52,514 nt of DNA from Treponema sp. (GTDB taxonomy: Bacteria > Spirochaetota > Spirochaetia > Treponematales > Treponemataceae), in the NCBI GenBank assembly GCA_022510905.1, contig JAFLSN010000016.1:1-52514 (forward strand). The letters run 5' to 3'. The position numbers and the translations under genes are program-made. Shown piece after piece: positions 23,622-33,123 of the stretch. The notes beneath the pieces are model-generated. The model was not told the origin of the DNA. It was given only the letters and a program-made list of their open reading frames with translations, and did no database searches. Every line of letters begins with the position of its first letter. The first letter of the stretch is position 1.

Positions 23622-25774
23622 TGCGATACCTCCATATTGTTTTTTGCCCTGTTCCGGCTGGTGTCAGGAGAGGGCTTCTCCGGCTGTTTCCGCGGTCTGC
23701 CGCGTTTCCTCGGCGCCGTGGCTTTTTCCGTGTTCGCCTGCGTTTTTTTAGGTCTTCCCCGTTTTTTGGGCTTCACGGCTTCTTGCGTGCCTGCGCGCGG
23801 GGGTTCTGCTCTTTCAGCGCCCGGCCCTGACTTCCGTTCGGCCGGTACGTCCTCTGGCGCGGAATTTCCAGCCGCATCCATGTTTTTTGGAGAATGCGGG
23901 CCGCCCTTCATGTCGGAAGATTCGGCCTGTCCATGCTCCGCCCCTGGCACAGAACGTTCCGCGGTACGGCACTGCACGGTCAGGGTGAATGTCCAGCCAT
24001 GCCGCTGTTTTGCGGGAATGTAAAGGCCTTTGAGCACCCACAGGCAGTAAAGTCCGATGGCCGAAAACAAAAGATATGCGAACCAGTCTCCGAACCGGGC
24101 GTAAATGGTTTGGCTCCGGCGGTAGATTGGCACAGGCACGGTTCTTGCCGCTTCCGTGAACACCGGTATGTCGGCAATTATGCGTCCTGCGGGGTCAACC
24201 ACCACGGAGTAGCCTGAATTGGCGCAGCGCACGAGCGTTGTCCTGTATTCTATCGCTCGGTAGCTTGCCACCACAAAGTGCTGGTATTCCGCGGACGGCG
24301 TTTTTGACCATGAGTCGTTCGTGATGTTCATGAACACTTCGCTTCCAAGCGCGTAAAGCCGGGAGCATACGTCGGAAAAGGCGTCTTCAAAGCAGATTGG
24401 CGTGGTAAACGAGGCGAACGCGTCGTTTGAAAGTTCCTTGCTGCCCAAGTAGCGTGCGGTCGAGTCTGAATCGGCATACCCGTTTCTGTCAAGGGCAATC
24501 ACCGACTCCGGTTCAAGGCATTCCTCCAGCGGTTTCATGAGGTCTTTTTTTTCGTGGAGCGGAATCCTGAAAAGCACCAGCTGCCTTCCGTGCGCCCATC
24601 CGCTTGAAATCCTCGCCACCTTGCTCATGAGCTGCCTCATGATTGGTGAATCCCCGTAGGGAATGGCCTCGGCGAACGGAACAAGGTGCATCTTAGAATA
24701 GAAACCCGCGTAGGTGCCGTCGCTTGCAAAAAGCACCGCCGCGTTCGTGTGGTGCCGCTTTTCCCTGTCAACCATCGCCTGCCCACCGATGATGAACGGC
24801 ACGTCCATGCGGCGCACAAAGCTCCCAAGGCTGTTCTCGTCGTGGAAATTCTCGTAGGTGAAACGGCTGTTTGGAAACGACTTCGTGAGCACGCCTTCGC
24901 TCCAGAGCACCAGGTCCGCCTTTTTTCCAGCTTCTTTCAGCCCGGAGACTTGATTCTCTGTAAGATGCTTTGAAATCTCGATGGAACTGGATTCTGAGAC
25001 TTCCCACGGGTCTATGTTCTGCTGCACAATCACCGTGTTCAGGTGCTTTACGGGCGTTCTGGGCATGAAATACGATACCAGCCCGTACACGGCGCATGCC
25101 GCCGCCACCGCCGCCACCATCTTTCCCGCCTGCGCGTAGGATGAAGCCATCAGCCTCCGGTTCTGCGCGCGGGGAAGTTTGTCCAGCACAAGCACACCTT
25201 CGCCGATGAGCGCGTTTGCGAGCGCCCACAGGAACGAAACCCCCCACACCCCCGTTACCGCCGCGACCTGCGTGAAGATTTTCCAGCGGTAGGCCGCCAT
25301 GGAAAGCGTCCCCCAAGGGTAGGCCAGAAACCCTGTTGACTTTATCCATTCCCAGAACACCCATGCCGCAGAAAACCACAGCATGCGCGAAAAGCTCCTG
25401 TACGCGCGTCTTCCTCCGCCTTCCCTCAGCGTCTCTTCATCGGAATTCCGGCCGGTGTACAGGTGAAGGGCGATGCCGCACAGCCCCCCTTCAAACGCGG
25501 TGCCGAGCGCGCTCGCGCCAAGGGTGAACACCGCGAAGTCCTTGAAAAACGCCAGCCAGAAGCTCGAAATCATGTGCACGGTGAGCGTTTGGAGCGCCAT
25601 CAGGAAAAACGATTCCCTGCAGCTTCTGGTGCGGTATAGCGCCACGTAGAGCGGAGCAAGCGAAAACAGCGCAAGGGCGGGTGAGCCGAAAAGCAGGAGC
25701 TCGTTCGAAATGGAAAAAGCTTCCATGGCTCCCGAAAAGATTGCACAAAAAACTTGTAAAATAATGCGAATCAT
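23618..25774 (-). CDS. lnt: Lnt, apolipoprotein N-acyltransferase, with an AT-hook-like basic tail
   Basis: 718 residues from the ATG at 25772-25774; the frame is open up to 26149 but the upstream part is not Lnt-like and crosses the divergent promoter region. The N-terminal half has about six membrane helices. The nitrilase-type catalytic domain carries Glu in LVLWSEGVL, Lys in GFYSKMHLVPF and Cys in TTPICFEDAF, with the NDSW loop. A last membrane helix (WFAYLLFSAIGLYCLWVL) is followed by about 130 residues of low-complexity tail with two KRGRP-K/R-K elements. Lnt N-acylates lipoproteins after signal-peptide removal. The tail is absent from typical Lnt. The stop overlaps bioY. Confidence 0.92.
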   Translation of the reverse strand: MIRIILQVFCAIFSGAMEAFSISNELLLFGSPALALFSLAPLYVALYRTRSCRESFFLMALQTLTVHMISSFWLAFFKDFAVFTLGASALGTAFEGGLCGIALHLYTGRNSDEETLREGGGRRAYRSFSRMLWFSAAWVFWEWIKSTGFLAYPWGTLSMAAYRWKIFTQVAAVTGVWGVSFLWALANALIGEGVLVLDKLPRAQNRRLMASSYAQAGKMVAAVAAACAVYGLVSYFMPRTPVKHLNTVIVQQNIDPWEVSESSSIEISKHLTENQVSGLKEAGKKADLVLWSEGVLTKSFPNSRFTYENFHDENSLGSFVRRMDVPFIIGGQAMVDREKRHHTNAAVLFASDGTYAGFYSKMHLVPFAEAIPYGDSPIMRQLMSKVARISSGWAHGRQLVLFRIPLHEKKDLMKPLEECLEPESVIALDRNGYADSDSTARYLGSKELSNDAFASFTTPICFEDAFSDVCSRLYALGSEVFMNITNDSWSKTPSAEYQHFVVASYRAIEYRTTLVRCANSGYSVVVDPAGRIIADIPVFTEAARTVPVPIYRRSQTIYARFGDWFAYLLFSAIGLYCLWVLKGLYIPAKQRHGWTFTLTVQCRTAERSVPGAEHGQAESSDMKGGPHSPKNMDAAGNSAPEDVPAERKSGPGAERAEPPRAGTQEAVKPKKRGRPKKTQANTEKATAPRKRGRPRKQPEKPSPDTSRNRAKNNMEVSQ

Positions 25775-25970
25775 TGTATCATTGAGCAATCTGCGGCGCT
25801 GTTTTTTTATGTGCGTGGCACCGTCAGACTGCTTTTCCAGTGCCTCCGCACGGTATTCATAGGGGAAAGATGCGGCCTTCAGGACATCCGTCGGCCCATA
25901 GCGCATTGTATAACTTTGCCGCCATAATTGCAACATGGCAGGCAGAAAAGACGTCATCGGGTGGGAATCG

Positions 25971-27146
25971 ATGGAAAACGTAGCAAAAGAGCACAAAAAG
26001 GAATATGAAAAAAAGCCTGAAGTGGTCGCCTCCGCGCCAGGGAGGTTCCACCTGATAGGTGAGCACACGTGGTTTTTCAAAGACAAGACGCTTTCCATGG
26101 CGGTTGACCTTCCGGTGCACGTGGCGGTTTCCCGCAGGAAAGACACCAACCTCCGCTTTTTCTACCCCCAGCTTGGGGAAAAAAAACGTGCGGGGCTTGC
26201 ATCCCTCAAATACAAAAAAGAAGACAAGTGGGCGAACGCTGTCAAGGCCGTGCTTTACGGTTTCCAGAGCGGCGGGTTCGACTGCGCGGGCATGAACGTT
26301 ACCGTGTATTCTGACATACTGCCTTCCGCGGGGTTCGGCATTACAACCGCCATCAAGGTTGCCTCCGCATGGGCCGTCCGTGAGCTCATGGCGTTCAGGC
26401 TGGACGACCGGCAGATGCTTCAGGTGATTGAACGGGCTAACCGGCTATTTCTGCAGTGCGAGGACTTCCGGGCCGACAACTTCGCCGCCATATATTCAAA
26501 GCCGCATTCACTTGTGCTCACCGACCACGCACGCGCAGGCTTCGATGTCATCCCTTTTCCTTTTGAGGAACGCACCGTCATCCTCACCGACGCGCGGGTG
26601 CCGAGGATTGTCACATGGAACGAAGAAAGCCTCCTTCAGCCTGAGAACGTGCTGCTTCTGGGGGAGCTCAAGGAGCGCCGTTCCAACATCTACGGCGGCT
26701 GGCACTACGAGGACAGGGCCTCCGAAGTGAACGAAGTGCTTTCCGTGGTGGGCGAGGACACCAGGCGCCGTCTTATGTGCATAATGGGCGAGCACCGCAG
26801 CGTGCTTGAAGCCGAGGCCGCCGTTCACAAAAACGACTTTTCGGCTTTTGCCCGTGCTGTAAACCGCAGCCACGAGAACATGCGCTCAGGCTATGACCTT
26901 TCATGCCCGGAGATCGACTGGATCCTAAAGCGTGTGCAGGAGCTTGGCGATGCCCCTGACGACCTGCGGGCCCCGGTGAGCTGCGGCCGCATAACGGGAA
27001 AAGGTTTCGGGCGCTCCGTTTACACAATCCTGCGCACCTCCGACGTCGAAAAATACCGCGAGAGGCTTTCGGAATACGAGCGCATATTCGGCTTCCATCC
27101 TGAATGCCATGTGGTGCGTCCTGCGGGGGGGGTGACTCTCCTGTGA
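25971..27146 (+). CDS. Galactokinase-like GHMP kinase with altered sugar-site residues
   Basis: 391 residues from the ATG at 25971, preceded by GGTGGGA; a start at 25935 (12 codons upstream) is possible. The GHMP fold is clear: VVASAPGRFHLIGEHT (about 18-33), the PSAGFGITTAIKVA phosphate loop (usually PxGxGLSSSAA) and GRITGKGFGRSVYTI near the C-terminus. Compared with galactokinase, the Glu-His of GEHTDY is kept, but Asp is replaced by Trp34, so a key galactose contact is lost. The catalytic Asp is probably kept in FRADNF. It could phosphorylate a different sugar or none. It overlaps surE by 4 nt. Family sure, substrate not. Confidence 0.8.
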   Translation: MENVAKEHKKEYEKKPEVVASAPGRFHLIGEHTWFFKDKTLSMAVDLPVHVAVSRRKDTNLRFFYPQLGEKKRAGLASLKYKKEDKWANAVKAVLYGFQSGGFDCAGMNVTVYSDILPSAGFGITTAIKVASAWAVRELMAFRLDDRQMLQVIERANRLFLQCEDFRADNFAAIYSKPHSLVLTDHARAGFDVIPFPFEERTVILTDARVPRIVTWNEESLLQPENVLLLGELKERRSNIYGGWHYEDRASEVNEVLSVVGEDTRRRLMCIMGEHRSVLEAEAAVHKNDFSAFARAVNRSHENMRSGYDLSCPEIDWILKRVQELGDAPDDLRAPVSCGRITGKGFGRSVYTILRTSDVEKYRERLSEYERIFGFHPECHVVRPAGGVTLL

Positions 27147-27982
27147 ACGTGCTTCTCACAAACGATGACGGCATAGATGCCGCAGGGCTTAGGGCGCTGT
27201 ACGAGGCTCTCCGTGTCCGGCACACGGTGTGGGTGTTCGCGCCGGCGCATGACCGCTCCGGTACGTCGAACGCGCTCAGCCTGGGCCGTGACATGCTTCT
27301 GGAGGAGCTGGAAAAAGGGTGGTGGGCGCTTTCTGGCACCCCGACGGACTGCGTCATCTGCGCGCTGAAAAGCGGGCTCCTCCCCAAAAGACCCGATGTG
27401 GTGGTGTCCGGCATAAACGGCGGATGCAACATCGGAACCGATGTCGTGTATTCTGGCACATGCGGGGCCGCCAGGCAGGCAAGCCTTTCAGGAATCCCCG
27501 GCGTTGCGCTCAGTGTGCTTGAAGCGCCAGACTCGGCAAAGGCTGAAGCGGATTTGTCCGGCAGAATGAATGAAAAGCCCGTGCGCTTTTACTTCGAGCC
27601 GCTGGCCGCTTTTGCCGCGCGCAACCTGGAGCAGCTACGTGACATCTGCGGAAAGCCCGTGGAAGGCGGCCCGGTTCCGTATTTCGCTAATGTCAACGCT
27701 CCGCCCGAGGCTCCGTATGCGGGACTTTCTTTTGCCCCGCTTTCATGCCGCCTCTACAGCAACACCGTGTCCCGCGGCACTTCCGAAAACGGAATTTCGC
27801 GTCTCAGGCTGGAAGGCGAAGGCTGCGCGATAAGGGCTTTGGAAGACGGCTTTACCGATGCCTCATGTGTTGGCTCGGGACGGATTTCCATCTCGTTGGT
27901 TTTTGCAGAACCTGCATGCGCCGTGCCTGGCAGCGGTACCGGGCGTTTCGTGCTTGACGGCGCGGCATCTGCCTCAGTCTGA
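27143..27982 (+). CDS. surE: SurE, 5'/3'-nucleotidase
   Basis: 279 residues from a GTG start at 27143-27145 (overlapping the kinase stop, GTGA). Starting here the N-terminus is MNVLLTNDDGIDAAGL, the invariant metal-binding SurE opening with Asp-Asp; the upstream in-frame start at 27104 adds non-SurE sequence. APAHDRSGTSNALS and SGINGGCNIGTDVVYSGTCGAARQA (two blocks) are the other signature regions. It removes phosphate from nucleoside monophosphates and is often linked to stress survival. About 20-30 residues longer than usual at the C-terminus. Confidence 0.93.
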   Translation: MNVLLTNDDGIDAAGLRALYEALRVRHTVWVFAPAHDRSGTSNALSLGRDMLLEELEKGWWALSGTPTDCVICALKSGLLPKRPDVVVSGINGGCNIGTDVVYSGTCGAARQASLSGIPGVALSVLEAPDSAKAEADLSGRMNEKPVRFYFEPLAAFAARNLEQLRDICGKPVEGGPVPYFANVNAPPEAPYAGLSFAPLSCRLYSNTVSRGTSENGISRLRLEGEGCAIRALEDGFTDASCVGSGRISISLVFAEPACAVPGSGTGRFVLDGAASASV

Positions 27983-28126
27983 CCGAGGAGCGGACATAAC
28001 GGCCCGTTTCGGCGTGCCCAGGCCAACGGCCTTCAGCAAGCGGAACCTGGCCAAATTTCAATAAAAATGCGGAAATGCTGATGTAACGCGCGGCATGTTC
28101 CGAAACTGTAAGTGGAGGGGAATACC

Positions 28127-28825
28127 ATGGAAGACAGCACAATTATGCGGGAAGGAATAACCCAGTACCTTGAAGGCAACTTCAACGGCTCCCTGACATA
28201 TTTTCTTTCGCTGCCCGATAACTGCGGGGCAGATCCAATCGAGCTTGCCTACTATATCGGGCTGTGCTACACGCGGCTCAAACGCTATGACGACGCACTG
28301 CTTTACCTTGAGCAGGTGGTCACCGCTTCCGGAGACGACAGCCCTGCGGCAACGGACGAGCGTGTGCTCCAGTGCCGTTACCTGCTCGCCGTCATCTACT
28401 GCCTGAGCGGACGCAAGAAACTTTCTGAATTTGAGCTGAACAAGCTTCTTGAAACAGGCTTCAAGCCGGCCTCGGTTTATGCATCGCTTGCTTATATGGC
28501 ATGGGAGCAGGGCGATGTTGAAAAAAGCCTTTCGTATTACGACCAGTCTCTCGCCGCCGACGATGAAAATCCCACCGCGTTGAACGGGCTGGGCTATGTG
28601 CTCGCCTGCGAAAGCCGTGACCTTACCCGTGCGCTCAGCTGCTGCAGGAAGGCGCTCGCCATTGCGCCAGAAAGCGCCGCCTGCCTTGACAGCATGGGCT
28701 GGATTTATTACAAGATGGGGTTCTACAGTGAAGCCCGTTCATTTTTGATGCAGGCGTACAAGCGTGACTCGGGAAACCCGATCATCGCCGAGCACTTGCA
28801 GGAACTGGAGCAGTCACAGGCATGA
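28127..28825 (+). CDS. TPR-repeat protein
   Basis: 232 residues. I chose the ATG at 28127 for its GGAGGGG site 6 nt upstream; the ATG at 28112 lacks one. It has about five tetratricopeptide repeats, for example LAYYIGLCYTRLKRYDDALLYLEQ, YASLAYMAWEQGDVEKSLSYYDQSL and AACLDSMGWIYYKMGFYSEARSF. No signal peptide, so cytoplasmic. TPR arrays bind proteins. The stop overlaps the next gene (ATGA), which encodes a secreted protein that also starts with TPR-like repeats, suggesting a functional pair. Confidence 0.85.
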   Translation: MEDSTIMREGITQYLEGNFNGSLTYFLSLPDNCGADPIELAYYIGLCYTRLKRYDDALLYLEQVVTASGDDSPAATDERVLQCRYLLAVIYCLSGRKKLSEFELNKLLETGFKPASVYASLAYMAWEQGDVEKSLSYYDQSLAADDENPTALNGLGYVLACESRDLTRALSCCRKALAIAPESAACLDSMGWIYYKMGFYSEARSFLMQAYKRDSGNPIIAEHLQELEQSQA

Positions 28826-30906
28826 CAAGACATAAGTTCATTGTGCGCCCCCGGCATGCGGCCGTTTCAGCGCTTTGCGCCGTATGCTTTTCGCTTTCCA
28901 TTTGGGCGCAGCAGAATCTTGAGGACACATCCCGCACCACGGCACGGCGCAGCGCCGCTTCCGGCTTCGCGGAGGAAGAATTCAGGCGCGGGGTGCAGAG
29001 CTATTACCGTGGCGCATACAACGAAAGCATAGGCGAATTTGAAAAGGCGCTTTCATATCTTCCTGGGGAAAACCTCATACTTGACTGGCTAGGAAAAGCC
29101 TATTACCGCTCCGGCATCGAAGGCTCGGCCATACAGCAGTGGCAGTTCGCCTCGAACGCAGGCTATGGCGGCGTTCTTCTTGAAAACCGCATAGAAATCA
29201 TCAGCGACAGGCGGCTTACCGCGGAAGACTACAGCTTTTCCCAGCGATACACGGAGGCAGGCTCGTTCCCGCGCATGAACGGCGATGTGCTTGTGTACAG
29301 CCAGCCAGTTTCGGCCCTGCCCAACGATGACGGCACAATATGGGTGCTTGCATACGGCACCAACGAACTGTTGCGCTACGATGTGAACGGCACTGTCATC
29401 CGGCGAATCCGCGGCCCCCTGAACGGCTTTGACCGCCCCATGGACATCATCAGGCTGAACGACGGAATGCTGCTGGTAAGCGAAACGTCTGGCGACAGGC
29501 TTTCCCTGCTTGACGCGGAAGGCTCATTTGTCAAGAACATCGGCTCGAAGGGGAGGGGTGAAGGACAGTTTGTCGGTCCCCAGTATCTTGCCACCGACAG
29601 TTTCGGAAACATCTACGTCACAGATTTCGGAAACGCCCGCGTCGTGGTGTTCGACAGCGAAGGAACCCCGCTGCTTCATTTTGGTGAGCGAAACGGACTG
29701 TTCCCCGGGTTCAAGTCTCCGACAGGGATTGCCGTGCACGAAGACCGCGTGTTTGTGGCCGACAGCATAAGCGGCGCAATCTTTGAATTCGACCGCTCGG
29801 GAAACTACCGTGGCCTTCTGGTGGCCGAGAAGACTTTTGTGCGCCCCGAAAGCATGAAAGCGTGGGGCGGGAGCCTGCTTGTCACCGACAGGAACCGTGT
29901 TGTCGCGGTAGACGTGTCCACAGGCTCCACATATGAAACCGCCACCGTAGGACGGGCCATGGCCGGCATCACGAGTGCTGTTCCCGACAAAAACGGAAAC
30001 GTAATCGTCACCGACTTCAAGGCGAATGAAATCTACGTAATGGCAAAAATGACGGAGCTGGTTGGCGGTTTTTTTGTCGAGATAGAACGGGTCATCGCAG
30101 ACGCATTCCCCTCCGTAGTGCTTGAAGTTCGCGTGGAAAACAGGCATCGCCAGCAGGTTGTGGGCCTGAGGCAGGAAAACTTTTTTGTCACCGAGGCAAA
30201 GCGTCCTGTCGCTGACTGCGTGCTCTCCGGCGCCGCGAACAACAATGACGTCGCGGATCTGGTGCTGCTCATCGACCGCAACAGCGACACAAAGCCGCTT
30301 TCTGCCGCCATTGAGAGCGCCGTGCATGAAATCGCGCTTTCAATGAATGGAAAAGGCCGCGTTTCCGTCATCAGCGCCGGCGCAGTTCCCGTCACTGAAT
30401 TTACGGGAAGCCCGGAGGCGCTTTCAGACTTTTCCGTGCAGGCCCTCAAGTCGCCCTATGCAGATTCTCCCGCGCTTGACCTCGGTGTGCGTCTTGCCGC
30501 AAACGAGCTCATAAACGGGGAAAAAAAACGCGGCGTGATTTTTATTACAGCCGGAACCGTGGGCCAGCGTGCGTTTACGAGCTACGGACTTTCGGACGTT
30601 TCGGCCTATCTCAACAATAACTCAATTTCGTTCAGTACCGTTGTGCTTGACCAGCGCCAGCCTGCGCAGGAAATCTCCTACATAACGCAGAACACGAACG
30701 GCTCTGCCTACTACGTGTACAGGCCGGAAGGCTTGGGAACGGTCGTGTCGGACATCATAGCCCTTCCGTCAGGGCTTTACCAGCTTCGCTACACATCGGC
30801 TCTCAGCACTGAATATGGACGCAAATACCTCCCTGTGGAAGTTGAAACCTATCTGCTGAACCGTTCAGGCCGGGACGAAACAGGCTACTTTGCCCCGCTG
30901 CAATAA
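28822..30906 (+). CDS. Secreted TPR/NHL-propeller protein with a VWA-like domain
   Basis: 694 residues with an N-terminal signal peptide (AVSALCAVCFSLSIWAQ). After it come TPR-like helices (about 45-100: RGVQSYYRGAYNESIGEFEKALS), then a six-bladed NHL-type propeller (about 140-410) with blades such as GEGQFVGPQYLATDSFGNIYVTDFGNARVVV (two pieces) and FPGFKSPTGIAVHEDRVFVADS. The C-terminal part, about 415-690, has a von Willebrand A-like pattern: LVLLIDRNSDTK (the DxSxS site is D-R-N-S) and RGVIFITAGTV. Likely periplasmic or outer-membrane-linked binding protein. Coupled to the TPR gene. I recall a T. pallidum protein of this type but not its function. Confidence 0.8.
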   Translation: MTRHKFIVRPRHAAVSALCAVCFSLSIWAQQNLEDTSRTTARRSAASGFAEEEFRRGVQSYYRGAYNESIGEFEKALSYLPGENLILDWLGKAYYRSGIEGSAIQQWQFASNAGYGGVLLENRIEIISDRRLTAEDYSFSQRYTEAGSFPRMNGDVLVYSQPVSALPNDDGTIWVLAYGTNELLRYDVNGTVIRRIRGPLNGFDRPMDIIRLNDGMLLVSETSGDRLSLLDAEGSFVKNIGSKGRGEGQFVGPQYLATDSFGNIYVTDFGNARVVVFDSEGTPLLHFGERNGLFPGFKSPTGIAVHEDRVFVADSISGAIFEFDRSGNYRGLLVAEKTFVRPESMKAWGGSLLVTDRNRVVAVDVSTGSTYETATVGRAMAGITSAVPDKNGNVIVTDFKANEIYVMAKMTELVGGFFVEIERVIADAFPSVVLEVRVENRHRQQVVGLRQENFFVTEAKRPVADCVLSGAANNNDVADLVLLIDRNSDTKPLSAAIESAVHEIALSMNGKGRVSVISAGAVPVTEFTGSPEALSDFSVQALKSPYADSPALDLGVRLAANELINGEKKRGVIFITAGTVGQRAFTSYGLSDVSAYLNNNSISFSTVVLDQRQPAQEISYITQNTNGSAYYVYRPEGLGTVVSDIIALPSGLYQLRYTSALSTEYGRKYLPVEVETYLLNRSGRDETGYFAPLQ

Positions 30907-31358
30907 GCAATAGCGCCGTTTTTGTCTCGGAGCGAGCCTTCCCCTTGTTTTTGCTTGCAGACGACAATGACGCGGCAGAGGGTTCTGATTTATGGTAAGC
31001 CATGGGCTGTGCGAAAGTTTACCGGCGCTGATGCCGTGCCTTCCGCGCCGGCAGGCAATGGGCCGCGTTGATATTGTCATGCTGCGGCTCATTTTTGTTC
31101 ATAAAAAATTGCGCCCTTTCACCCTGCATGCAGAACGTCTGCATCATGCGTACAGGCCTTTTTTGCCGCAGGGCAGGGAAGGCCTTCTTCAAGTCTTTCA
31201 GCGGAGACACACATGGAGCCGCTTTCGTTTCATGGAAAATCGCCGGACTGAAAATTTATTTGGCAGTTTGGCGCGCAGCAAAGCCATCTTTTTTTGAAGC
31301 CGCATTTTTCCGCATGTTGGCACCGGCAGGCAAAGCGAGGGGCCGCGGCGGGTTTGTT
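30907..31358. other. Gene-free stretch between convergent genes
   Basis: About 450 bp between the stops of the NHL protein and the uridine kinase. Contains GCGCCGG-type short repeats near 31020-31060 and inverted pairs around TGCATGCAGAACGTCTGCA. No convincing frame or T-run terminator was seen. Confidence 0.45.
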
Positions 31359-33014
31359 CTAGTAGCGGAATGCAGACCCTCCGATGAATTCGCGGATAAT
31401 TGAATGCGCAGGCACAGCTGTTTCTGGAATAGTAGAAAAATAATTCAGGAACTGGAGAAGCCTTGAGGCTTCGGCATATTCACGCTGCAAGGGGGTCACG
31501 CAGTGGAGGAGCGGCTCTGCGTACACTTTTAGCACGGAGATTTCGTAGTCGAGGGCCGTGTTGAGCATCGCATCCGCGTTGTTTTGAAACGGAAATATGT
31601 GCAGCCGTTCACCCTTGCGCACATTGTTCCACATGGCAATCGTGTCCGCCGCGCTTTTTCCTCGGAAATGGGCATCGCGCACAATGCGCCGCACCAGCCG
31701 GTTGTCGCTTGTGGAAATGCGGTTGTGGTCGTCAAGGTTCAGCTGCGTGAGGGCAGAAAGATATATCTTGAATTTTTTTTCTGGAGGTATGAGGGGCGTA
31801 AGCTTGTCGTTCAGGCCATGGATTCCTTCCATCACGAGTATGTCATGTTCGCCGAGTGCCATGGTCTCTCCGCTAAAGTAGCTTATTCCGTCGTGAAAAT
31901 CATATGACGGGGTCTTGATTGTTTTTCCTGCGAACAGGTCGATGAGGTTTTCATTTAGCAGCTGTATGTTCAGGGCCTCAAGGCACTCGTAGTCGTAGTT
32001 TCCGTGCTCGTCCCTGGGTGTCTGCTCGCGGCCCACATAATAATTGTCGAGCGCAATCACTTTTGGCTGGTAACCGACGGCCTCAAGCTGCATGGCAAGC
32101 TTTTTGCTCGTGGTGGTTTTTCCAGAAGACGAGGGGCCTGCGATCAGCACCACGCGCGCCGTGCCCCGTGCGAGAATCTGGTCGGCGATGCCGGCGATGC
32201 AGCGGGTCTGGAGCGTTTCCGTGATGTTGATGAAATCGTTCACCTTCCGGTCGTGTATGAGCTGGTTCAGCGAGGCGACCGATGTTACGTCGAGACGTTT
32301 CCCCCAGTCTTTGTAGCGCCGGTATATCTCAAAAAGCTTGGGTTCATCTTCAAACTGACGGAGCTTGTCCGTCTGGGTGTGCATGGGGAAGCGCAGCAGG
32401 AAACCTTCGTGGTAGCTCATCAGGTCGAACACTGAAAGCAGCCCCGTGCGGTATACGAGCGGGCCAAAATACAGGTCTGTGAAATCAGCCAGCGTGTTCA
32501 CCCGCACCTGTCCGGGACAGCGGTAGTTGAGCTGTTTGCGTGTTTCCGACAGCCCCAGCGATTCAAAATTGTCACATGCGTCTTTGTACGATATGTAGCC
32601 GCTGGCTATAGGATGGTCTTCTGCGATCAGCTTTTCCATCTGGGCCTTGAGCGTGCGGGCCTGTTCCTGCGTGAAGGGTGCCCCGGTGTCAAGGGTGTAG
32701 TAGTAGCCGTGGCCAAGGCTGTGCCCAACCAGAAGCCGCGCACCCGGAAAGCAGATGTGCGCCGCGGCCCCAAGCACAAAGCACAGGGAACGCCGGTAGA
32801 TGGCGGCTCCCGCCGGCGAGTTTGCGTATACGGGCTCGATGTTCGCGTTGATTGAAACGGGAAAGTCGAGCGGCTGTATTTCGTTGTTTACGCGGACGGC
32901 AAGGATTGCCTCATCTTTCTGCTCAAAATCTGAAAGCAGGGAAAGCGGTGTGACTTCGTTCCTGGCAGCGATTGTCCTTCCGTCCGGAAAGGTGATTGCG
33001 ATGTTCTTGTCCAT
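31359..33014 (-). CDS. Uridine kinase-like protein with N-terminal TGS/ThrRS-like domains
   Basis: 551 residues from the ATG at 33012-33014; the extension to 33122 is unlikely. The N-terminal 65 residues form a TGS-like beta-grasp domain (ITFPDGRTIAARNEVTPLSLL), then a region like the second domain of threonyl-tRNA synthetase (GHSLGHGYYYTLDTGAPFT). The C-terminal half is a P-loop uridine kinase: Walker A LIAGPSSSGKTTTSKKLA (about residue 290-305), LDNYYVGREQTPRDEHG, and YDFHDGISYFSG. This architecture is widespread in bacteria and is annotated as nucleoside kinase, although uridine may not be the substrate. It is transcribed away from lysR. Confidence 0.88.
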   Translation of the reverse strand: MDKNIAITFPDGRTIAARNEVTPLSLLSDFEQKDEAILAVRVNNEIQPLDFPVSINANIEPVYANSPAGAAIYRRSLCFVLGAAAHICFPGARLLVGHSLGHGYYYTLDTGAPFTQEQARTLKAQMEKLIAEDHPIASGYISYKDACDNFESLGLSETRKQLNYRCPGQVRVNTLADFTDLYFGPLVYRTGLLSVFDLMSYHEGFLLRFPMHTQTDKLRQFEDEPKLFEIYRRYKDWGKRLDVTSVASLNQLIHDRKVNDFINITETLQTRCIAGIADQILARGTARVVLIAGPSSSGKTTTSKKLAMQLEAVGYQPKVIALDNYYVGREQTPRDEHGNYDYECLEALNIQLLNENLIDLFAGKTIKTPSYDFHDGISYFSGETMALGEHDILVMEGIHGLNDKLTPLIPPEKKFKIYLSALTQLNLDDHNRISTSDNRLVRRIVRDAHFRGKSAADTIAMWNNVRKGERLHIFPFQNNADAMLNTALDYEISVLKVYAEPLLHCVTPLQREYAEASRLLQFLNYFSTIPETAVPAHSIIREFIGGSAFRY

Positions 33015-33123
33015 GCTTTTATTATATGGCCTCGCGGCGGAATTTGCAAACAAAAAGAGCACGCGACCCGTCCCTTTGCAAAGCAGGAAATCTACCGTAC
33101 AGCCTACGTATGCGGAAGCCAAA

